In this document: positions 16,792 to 22,431 of the stretch, piece after piece
Numbering within the stretch: position 1 is the first letter of the stretch
Layout of the letters: each line of letters starts with the position of its first letter
Assembly: GCA_003427395.1 (NCBI GenBank)
Contig: BFEA01000141.1
Span: 380,905-403,335 of the forward strand
DNA from: Chara braunii
Lineage: Eukaryota; Streptophyta; Charophyceae; Charales; Characeae
Reading direction: 5' to 3'
DNA: 22,431 bases
Translations under genes and position numbers: made by a program
The notes under the pieces: model-generated
Told to the model about the DNA's origin: nothing
What the model saw: the letters and a program-made list of their open reading frames with translations, nothing else
The model's database searches: none

Positions 16792-17181
16792 CTGTACGTA
16801 GAGACTTGTCAAGTGTGTCAACGGGACAAGCCACGTACTCAGGCTCCTCTTGGGCTTCTGAAGCCCCTTCCGATTCCGAAACGGCTTGGTGAGAGTCTGT
16901 CCATGGATTTCATGGATACTCTGATCATCAGCAAGAGTGGGATGCGTCACATCTTTGTCATCGTGGATAGATTTAGTAAGTATGCTAGGTTAGTAGCCAT
17001 GTCAGAAACAGCAAAGACGGAGTATGTGATCCGAATGTTCAAAGAAAACTGGGTTAGAGACTTTGGTTTACCGAAGTCTATTGTTAGTGACAAGGATGTT
17101 AGGTTTACCAGCAAGTTGTGGAAGGCCGCTACTACAGAGCAGGGCACGCAGTTGCAAATGACTTCTGGGAATCACCCATAG
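16792..17181 (+). pseudogene. pol: Gypsy pol part 5: integrase catalytic core
   Basis: It carries the HHCC cysteines (CQVCQ) and the rve core. The first Asp is in SMDFMD, the second in IVSDKD, and the third acidic residue is Glu in GQAEQLN just beyond TAG 17179. Counting the TAG as one residue, the last two are 35 apart, so the DD35E spacing is conserved. The TAG replaces the Gln expected in the HPQ(A/T)NGQ motif, consistent with a CAG-to-TAG change. The sequence is clearly different from the integrase of remnant A. Confidence 0.85.
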
Positions 17182-17390
17182 GCCAACGGCCAGGCCGAGC
17201 AGCTGAACCGCGCTGTACAACACCTATTGAGGCTTTACATCAAGCCCAACCAGGTGGACTGGGATTAGAAGCTTGCACTCATCGCCAGTCTGTATAACAA
17301 CGCGGTACACAACACCACCGGGGTGAGCCCAAACAACTTACTGTTAACCTTTAAGCCTAGACTGCCCCTAGACTTTCTTCTCCTCGAGAA
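17182..17390 (+). pseudogene. pol: Gypsy pol part 6: integrase after the stop, truncated
   Basis: ANGQAEQLNRAVQHLLRLYI, then VDWD, TAG (17266-17268), KLALIASLYNNAVHNTTGVSPNNLLLTFKPRLPLDFLL, all in frame 1. Similarity ends around 17388-17400. No GPY/F-type domain or chromodomain follows. The next bases are a CACGTG-containing segment and an AT-rich TATA-like stretch, so this is a sharp junction. Confidence 0.75.
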
Positions 17391-17423
17391 CCTCGTGCGC
17401 AATGCGCAGTGCGCCACACGTCA

Positions 17424-17494
17424 CACGTGCACGAGTGACACGCACGTGGTGCGCCGCAAGTATGTTATATTGACATATATTATGGTATATATTA
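17424..17494 (+). promoter_or_regulatory. Two G-box cores and a TATA-like box
   Basis: CACGTG occurs at 17424-17429 and 17443-17448 (the second as CACGTGG), 19 bp apart, followed by TATATATTA at 17486-17494. G-boxes are bound by plant bHLH and bZIP factors. The arrangement, 217 bp ahead of ATG 17711, fits a core promoter for the Josephin-like gene. This is inferred from position only. Confidence 0.35.
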
Positions 17495-17710
17495 TTTCCA
17501 TTGTCCCCATTGTTCCACCTACGTTGCTAGGTACAAGTTCAACTTTTGTTTGCAACACCACTACTCCTCTTGTTGTCTATCATCGACGACATCCGCGGCA
17601 TCGTCACTTGTCCAGGGATCAGCAACCTGTTTCTTTGTCTACCCGGATTCTCTCTGTGCCTCCTCCACAAGTTGTTGGTTCCTTTGTTTCAAACGGCAAT
17701 ATCCGCTCCT

Positions 17711-18490
17711 ATGACTCCTGCAGACAGTCCATCTGCCTGCAGGCAGCCACCGGTCCCTACTCAGGATGCAGCCGCTGTCCAGAGTACACTCCCGACTCCA
17801 GGTATAGTCCCTACTCAGGATGCAGCCGCTGTCCAGACTACACTCCCGACTCCAAGTATAGTCCCTACTCAGGATGCAGCCCTAAACGTTGAGGGATTGG
17901 AACATGATCTGCCCGGATCGAAGTTGACCCCACAAGGCGTAGACCACATGGGGGATCTGCAAATGGCTGACCAGCATTGTTCGGATGAAACACAATCTTG
18001 TGCTCCGCCGCACACAGACCACATGGGTGATCTGCAAATGACTGACCAGCAAACAACCCAACACACTTTGGGCTTGCAACACCATCTGGGTGATCTGCAA
18101 ATTGTTGGCCAGCATCCAACAAACCAGCCTGAGAACCTCACCAATCTCTGTGGTTTGACAGCAACTAATATTTGTCTTCACATTCTCCATCACCCGTTTT
18201 ATACACCATCAGACTTCCTTGCAATCGCCCTTCAGCTTGATGCTGATCTTCCCCAGCGACAGCTAGAGGATTGTAATTATACCAGCGAAGGAGGCTTTAC
18301 CATTGTTGTCCTACAAGTAGCAATGAGGGACCGTCAACTTGAACTACGCAATGCTCGAGCAGGTGAGTGGTTTAATCCTCCATCCCACATCTCTGCCTGC
18401 ATTGTGCACGGCCAGGCTATTACATGGCCATTGTACATGCCTCTGACCACTGAGAGCTGTGGGACAACGGCACCATGGTCCATGCCATGA
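17711..18490 (+). CDS. Josephin-like (ataxin-3 type) deubiquitinase domain protein, N-terminal part
   Basis: From ATG 17711 (the frame is open from 17531 without an earlier ATG) this is 259 codons. Residues about 15-57 are an 18-residue tandem repeat (VPTQDAAAVQ.TLPTP), and residues 78-135 hold three copies of a (D/H)H(M/L)GDLQ motif. The likely catalytic domain starts at residue 142: NLCGLTATNICLHIL with candidate nucleophile Cys147, then FYTPSDFLAIALQLDADL and NYTSEGGFTIVVLQVAMRDRQLEL. These match the order and spacing of Josephin domains. ISACIV follows, after which the frame leaves the family pattern. The next frame carries YYMAIVHASDH, a TGA (18451), and ELWDNGTM, so an indel near 18405-18415 falls where the catalytic His-Trp belongs. 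Josephin proteins cleave ubiquitin chains. This copy is probably damaged or has an unannotated intron. Confidence 0.55.
   Translation: MTPADSPSACRQPPVPTQDAAAVQSTLPTPGIVPTQDAAAVQTTLPTPSIVPTQDAALNVEGLEHDLPGSKLTPQGVDHMGDLQMADQHCSDETQSCAPPHTDHMGDLQMTDQQTTQHTLGLQHHLGDLQIVGQHPTNQPENLTNLCGLTATNICLHILHHPFYTPSDFLAIALQLDADLPQRQLEDCNYTSEGGFTIVVLQVAMRDRQLELRNARAGEWFNPPSHISACIVHGQAITWPLYMPLTTESCGTTAPWSMP
17753..17883 (+). repeat. 54-bp tandem repeat (18-residue unit)
   Basis: Units start at 17753, 17807 and 17861 (partial), with only two differences between the full copies. The period is a multiple of three and lies inside the Josephin-like ORF. Confidence 0.85.
17942..18113 (+). repeat. Three coding repeats with (D/H)H(M/L)GDLQ core
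   Basis: Copies at 17942-17974, 18017-18050 and 18080-18113 share (G/C)ACCA(C/T)(A/C)TGGG(G/T)GATCTGCAAAT. The intervals between them differ in length (75 and 63 bp, both multiples of three), and the peptide motif is kept, which supports coding constraint. Confidence 0.7.
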
Positions 18491-19017
18491 TTAATGTCAC
18501 TGATTTCTTACAAAATGATGTTGTTTTCTTGCCACAACAAACCGTCCGCAATCTCTTTTATGTCGAAGATCATTCCTCTGGCCCCGTGCTGCAGCAAGAC
18601 AATGCACCAACACTCTGCGACCTTCTCCTTTGCACAACCACAAACACTGTTACACTCGGCTGTAGCCGCCATCGTCTCTGTCACAATCACTACAATGACA
18701 TGGTTTCTGCATCCATGTGTGCAGAGGGCTGTCCCACTGTTCCTGACTGCAGGCACCCTCCGCATCCGGACACTATATGTCCATTTTGCGGCCATGGGCG
18801 CTATACTGAATGCATGCTCTTTTGTGGTGACCGTTCTTTTTTCATTTTGGCTTGCAATCGACATGTCATTTGTCGGGGTTGTACGGCGGGCATGCTCAAT
18901 GCCACCCGTTGTGGCAATTGTTGCACTGAGAATGCTCAGCTAGTTCTTCCATGTGTTCATCCACGTCATCCTTACAATGTATGTCCTCTCTGTCATCAAG
19001 GACAGACTCATTCTTGA
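18475..19017 (+). CDS. Tandem RING-like zinc-finger protein part (Josephin C-terminal extension)
   Basis: This 180-codon frame starts at ATG 18475, overlaps the previous ORF by 16 nt in another register, and is probably the same protein after an indel. Residues 1-20 (INVTDFLQNDVVFL) resemble the end of a Josephin fold. Two zinc-binding modules follow. Module 1: C48-x4-C53-x9-C63-x2-H66-x2-C69-x2-H72-x9-C82-x3-C86. Module 2: C113-x3-C117-x9-C127-x2-H130-x2-C133-x2-C136-x9-C146-x2-C149. Each is followed by the same tail, C-x-H-x2-H-x4-C-x2-C (C92-C105 and C160-C173). The eight-ligand order is that of RING fingers, which recruit ubiquitin E2 enzymes. First-pair spacing is 3-4 rather than 2, so another cross-brace zinc fold is possible. 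Confidence 0.55.
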   Translation: MVHAMINVTDFLQNDVVFLPQQTVRNLFYVEDHSSGPVLQQDNAPTLCDLLLCTTTNTVTLGCSRHRLCHNHYNDMVSASMCAEGCPTVPDCRHPPHPDTICPFCGHGRYTECMLFCGDRSFFILACNRHVICRGCTAGMLNATRCGNCCTENAQLVLPCVHPRHPYNVCPLCHQGQTHS

Positions 19018-19611
19018 ACCTTTTCTTATCCTCTTTTGCCTTCATCTTCACTCCACACTCCATACTTTCCCTTACTTTCCCTTTATCGTTCTTTGTTTGT
19101 CTGCTCTCCATCTCTCCTCCCTGTGTTTATCCCCTCCCCTTCACTCTGCCTCTTTCTCACAGCGTACAAGTGGGCTGTTATGGCACACGGGAATGGGGGC
19201 AGCTCGCGCTCAACTTCATCAACGTGGCGAGCCTTGTACGTGAGAGGCACGGTGAAAGGGGAGTCAAAAGAAGAATTAGTAAGATGAATGGTTTCACTGT
19301 GCCCTTCATGTTTGTCTGGGTTCTTTTTTTTTTTTTCCGTTTGTTTCGCAAATTGCGCTCTTTTAGTTCATAGTTATGTGACAATATATATGTACGATGA
19401 ATTGGTTTACATAGGCCTATATACCCGATCATCCCGATTGTACCTCCCTACTCTTTGGCCCTTTGTTGCCACCCTGCAGGGCTGCATGGGAACAAAAAGA
19501 AGCCACACTACTCGCCCCAGTCGCATGGCACCCTTAAGTGCTCTCCCCATGCACGTTGCTTCACCCCACATTGCAGATGCATGTACTGAACTCGACAATA
19601 GGGGTAGCATG

Positions 19612-19645
19612 ATTCTTTTTTTTTCTTTTTCTTTTTCTTTTTTAA
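19612..19645. repeat. T-rich (CTTTTT)n microsatellite
   Basis: T9, then repeated CTTTTT units. Confidence 0.8.
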
Positions 19646-19693
19646 GGGTGACACTGATGTTTAAAATTAGGAAAAACATGGGTGGCCTATGGT

Positions 19694-19713
19694 GGGGCCA
19701 GGGTGGGCCTGGG
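19694..19713 (+). other. Putative G-quadruplex motif
   Basis: GGGG-CCA-GGG-T-GGG-CCT-GGG: four G runs of at least three with loops of 3, 1 and 3 nt. Confidence 0.5.
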
Positions 19714-20708
19714 TGGCCAGAATGGCGTTGATGCGGGCGCTGGACCGACCAGGTGCACTTGGGCACATTTTTCGGTCCCCAGCTGGGCTGGGTCTGGTTT
19801 GGGAAATCTGCAAAGACCCACCCTCTACTTTGATACAGCTGGCCATAATTTTTTGTGCAGCTAGTAGGGCTGGTGCAAGGAAAATGAGCAAGAGCGATGG
19901 ACAGAAAACCAAATTGCAACATCACATTGAAGACCAGATACTCATTTACCAAGCAGAATGTAGTATGCACTGAGATACAAGCCAAATAAGAGCAATGCAA
20001 TGAACTCAAATGTCACTGTCAGCCACAACTCGCCACCATCAACAATGTATCCAATGTCGCTCTTCGCTTATGGTGCTCAGCGCCCAGCCTACCACTACTC
20101 AACACGTATACTAGCCTACACTACGAAGATGCAACCAGGAAACACTCCAATGTACATGAAGAAGTCGCCCATGCAGACCACCACATACACATCAGGTAGT
20201 TTCTCTTCTTTATCTCTCTCATAACCCATCCACCTGCAATCAGTCTTGATACATCCCCAGTTGGGCAATGTATATGGAGCCAAGGATCCACAAAGTGATG
20301 AAAAGGACTGGAATGGACAATGCTATGTCAGCAAAGCATCAACAAGCAATGTACATCCCGATGCATACAAAATGGCACAATGTAGCGCAGTGGAAGACTC
20401 AAAGATAAGACCTGACCTGTCTGAGTCTGACCCGACACCCCATCGTACACCACACATGTGAGAGGAGGAGGAGGGACCGCATGCACAGAAGGAAGGTCCC
20501 TCCTTGTACGCGCACATGGGGGAGATACCACGGATGAGAGATGGGGGGAGAGGCGAGACGAAGATGGAGGCGGGGGAGAAGACCGAGATCGCGATAGTGA
20601 AGTCCAAAAATAGTCCCTTGCCGACTGTCCTATCAATGTCTGCCACAAAATGTCGGATCAGATCCTGGGCTGAATGCCCGATGTAACCTCTGCCTGTAAT
20701 CTCTCTCT

Positions 20709-20766
20709 GAAGAAGAAGAAGAAGAAGAAGGAGGAGCAGGAGGAGGAAGGAGGAGGAAGGAGGGAG
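20709..20766. repeat. GA-rich (GAA/GGA)n microsatellite
   Basis: Consecutive GAA then GGA-type triplets on the plus strand, followed by an ATG-led stretch of Glu and Lys codons (20772 on) that probably extends from the same tract. Confidence 0.85.
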
Positions 20767-21269
20767 ACGACATGGAGGGCGAGACGGAGAAGAAGAAGAA
20801 GAAGATGTCGTCTCTGTCTCAGCTGCAGGTAACCGCCACTGGTACTGACTGCCCTTGTGTCGTCGTCGTGTGCAGGTCGGTGCTCGTGCGGAGGCCCAGC
20901 TATGGCAGCAGGTAGGTCCGTCGCTGCAGGTATGGCCTCTGCCCCTCTCCTACCTACACCTCTACTTCTACCTCTGAGCGCAGCGCTAAAGTGGCGCAGC
21001 GCTGGTCCAGCAGCGTGTCACCCAAGAAGTGAGCTACTCGAACTGTGTCCTGCTCAGCCGAGGCCCAGCTATATGTAGCGCTGGGCCCGGCTGGGTGCGA
21101 AAACGGCCCGCACGGTCGGGGCCCGTACCGGGTGTCCAGACCGTGCTGCTGATGCAGCAGGGCGCAAAAGTGCGCCTGGCCTCTGTCGGCCCTGCCTCCT
21201 GGTGTACCCAGCGAGCCTTGGGGACTGCAAGTCCGAAACGAGGTCTGAACAGACAAAAATAGGACAGCA

Positions 21270-21291
21270 AATAAATAAATAAATAAACAAA
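21270..21291. repeat. (AAAT)n microsatellite
   Basis: About five AAAT units, the last with a substitution. Confidence 0.8.
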
Positions 21292-21831
21292 TGCTGTCGC
21301 AAAATCGTACCTGCGGCCTAAGGGCCGCCCTGGGCCTCCAGGGCGCGTGTCTGATGGGCACGTGGCTGGGGGGCCCTCAGCAACCGTCGGGCCCCTGAAA
21401 TGGGGCCCGTGTGCAGGTGCAGCATGTAACACCTTCCCTCGCCCAAGGAACCACCATCGCCCACCAGCCATCAGCGAGCCACCTTGGCTATGGCTGCTCG
21501 CACTCTGCTTCCAGGCAGAAACCCCTCCAAGTGCCCGTGTGCAACCCGGCTCTCTGGCGCCCAGCAGCGTCTGCGCTCCATCCAGCAGTGCTGCCCCCAG
21601 TGTGCGCTGGCCAGAATATCTGGCAGGGAGATGACCACTTTCCTTTATGGAAAGTGGTTGTGAGTAAAGGGGCCCAGTAGCTTCCCTTTCCCAGCCAGGC
21701 GCTGCATCCAGGGCCTGTTCCCAACAGTTGGGGTCGCCCAACTGTGCAATGCCCTCGCTGCTGTTCCCCGCGCTCTCATTGGCCGAAAGGCTTTGTGTGA
21801 CATGTCGTGCAGGGAAGGCCTGGTTGACCAG

Positions 21832-22018
21832 GTAAGGGCCCGGTCACACAGGCAAGGTGGGATCAGTGGCTGAAAAAAGCTGTCAGGCTTAAGAAAATCC
21901 GCCCGTTGGGCCCTGTTGCCTGTATCATAATGTTGGGGCGCAGGTACAGGCCTGTGGGGGCCCATGCGAGGGACCTGAATCCTCGCACTGGGTACACTTG
22001 AAGGTTTTTTTTTTGCAG
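21832..22018 (+). other. Intron-like interval GTAAG ... polyT-GCAG
   Basis: ACCAG is followed by GTAAGG at 21832, a near-perfect 5' splice consensus. A T12 tract running into GCAG ends at 22018, a strong 3' splice consensus. The length would be 187 nt. No flanking coding frame could be confirmed, so this is only a splice-signal pair. Confidence 0.25.
21965..21987. repeat. 7-bp inverted repeat (hairpin)
   Basis: TGCGAGG (21965-21971) and CCTCGCA (21981-21987) around a 9-nt loop; flanking CCA/TGG extends the stem with one bulged base. Confidence 0.5.
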
Positions 22019-22047
22019 ACCAGATCTGGGTCAGATCCAGGTCGCAT

Positions 22048-22065
22048 GGCCGGGCACCCCCGGCC
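22048..22065. repeat. GC-only 7-bp hairpin with 4-nt loop
   Basis: GGCCGGG-CACC-CCCGGCC, preceded by the 10-bp palindrome CCAGATCTGG at 22020-22029. Confidence 0.5.
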
Positions 22066-22203
22066 GGTTGGGCCCGGGGGGGTCCACCCGGCGAAACTGG
22101 GCGACGCAAAAACACAGCAAGGATTTTTTTTTTCCCCTTTTGAAGGCGGGGTTGTGCTGCGCTACCCTAGAGGACCCCGAATCTGCAATAAAAAAGTTAA
22201 GTT

Positions 22204-22242
22204 GGGGGTTGGGGGGGTTGGGGGGCGGGTGCTGGGGGAGGG
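22204..22242 (+). other. Strong putative G-quadruplex run
   Basis: G5-TT-G7-TT-G6-C-G3-TGCT-G5-A-G3: six G runs with loops of one to four nucleotides, just downstream of an AATAAA word (22187-22192). Confidence 0.6.
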
Positions 22243-22311
22243 ATGCCAGCGGGAGGTCTGGCGGATGTCAGTGCTGGTATGTCACAGACCTTGCAGGTGT
22301 GCATGTGGAAG

Positions 22312-22355
22312 AAGAAGAAGAGGAGGAGGAGGAGGAGGAGGAAGAAGAAGAAGGG
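22312..22355. repeat. (GAA)/(GGA) microsatellite
   Basis: GAA units, then seven or more GGA units, then GAA again on the plus strand. Confidence 0.85.
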
Positions 22356-22431
22356 TGGAGTGTGGCGGGAAGAAAGATTGGGCGAGACGAAGTTGAGGGA
22401 AATGGCCGCTGCGGGGGAAGGTCCAAAACGC

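Larger units (their letters stand above)
13144..17390 (+). mobile_element. Ty3/gypsy retrotransposon B, truncated internal region
   Basis: Gag, aspartic protease, reverse transcriptase, RNase H and integrase appear in the Ty3/gypsy order on the plus strand. Gag is in frame 1, protease to RT in frame 2, and the rest in frame 1 again after a frameshift. Five in-frame TAG codons, an RT frameshift and an in-frame RNase H deletion make it non-autonomous. The integrase match stops near 17390, just before a chromodomain or 3' LTR would be expected, and I found no LTR pair or convincing tRNA primer site. Several N bases in gag and RT suggest a multicopy, collapsed family. Confidence 0.85.
19018..20708. 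other. No gene recognised; T-rich tracts and G-run
   Basis: Open frames on both strands are low-complexity (poly-Phe, poly-Ser or Lys/Glu translations of T/CTTTTT runs) or lack motifs. A T11 run lies near 19326 and a CTTTTT array at 19612-19645. The part from 19720 to 20700 is ordinary sequence with no gene I can support. Confidence 0.4.
20767..22431. other. GC-rich region without a supportable gene
   Basis: Several long but compositionally biased frames overlap on both strands (for example minus 21034-21741, which begins at a non-ATG codon). Codon and residue composition follow GC content, and no motifs are seen. Intron-like signals, hairpins and a G-run are listed separately. Confidence 0.35.

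Noticed and set aside
17323-17892. ORF joining the integrase end to the repeat region in frame 1
   Set aside because: It crosses the element junction by chance; the repeat region is better explained in frame 2, where the Josephin-like domain follows.
19407-20009. Minus-strand ORF of 200 codons
   Set aside because: It crosses a T-rich microsatellite giving KEKEKEKK and has no recognisable domain.
20772-20915. Short ATG frame (MEGETEKKKKK...) with a GTAACC...GTGTGCAG intron-like interval (20829-20875)
   Set aside because: A 47-nt intron is very short for a plant-type genome and the coding start is an extension of a GA microsatellite; too weak to call.
21034-21741. Minus-strand ORF of 235 codons
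   Set aside because: Starts at a TTG and follows local GC bias; its only hydrophobic segment comes from the AAAT microsatellite and no family features are seen.
1-22431. CRISPR arrays, rRNA genes, bacterial operons
   Set aside because: None of the tandem repeats has unique spacers of uniform length, no conserved rRNA cores were recognised, and the gene content is eukaryotic.

Overview
This window looks like a piece of a large, repeat-rich nuclear genome from the green plant lineage. The evidence is two unrelated Ty3/gypsy retrotransposon remnants, long intergenic stretches full of micro- and minisatellites, many decayed reading frames and no prokaryotic gene organisation. A charophyte-type alga such as Chara would fit, but nothing here proves the species. 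About 45 ambiguous bases are single or paired Ns scattered through repeats, which suggests collapsed multi-copy sequence.

Layout: 1-2050 has no convincing gene and holds palindromes, short direct repeats and (ATT)/(TTC) microsatellites. 2057-3170 is the 3' end of a gypsy pol (integrase) with frameshifts and a stop. 3212-5300 is repeat mosaic: a 99-bp-period duplication, a GGGACGTCTC-like motif seen seven times, and a 69-bp tandem repeat inside a weak ORF. 5328-5786 (minus) is a possible RG-rich, acidic protein. 7225-7938 and 10839-11117 are two small hypothetical proteins that appear to share one diverged module. 9363-9770 is a 13/26-bp minisatellite and 11783-11903 a 23/46-bp repeat. 12028-12681 is an unrecognised ORF broken by one TAG.

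13144-17390 is a second gypsy element (gag, protease, reverse transcriptase, RNase H, integrase). It has five in-frame TAG stops, one RT frameshift, an in-frame deletion removing the start of RNase H, and an abrupt 3' truncation; no LTRs were found. Directly after the truncation come two G-box cores, a TATA-like box and a gene of greater interest, 17711-19017. It has coding tandem repeats, a Josephin-like (ataxin-3 type deubiquitinase) domain, and then, across a frameshift, two tandem RING-like zinc fingers. If the reading is right, this couples ubiquitin removal to ubiquitin ligation in one polypeptide, although this copy looks damaged.

19018-22431 has no convincing gene; it carries T-rich and GA-rich microsatellites, two G-quadruplex-type runs, GC-rich hairpins and one intron-like GTAAG...polyT-GCAG interval.
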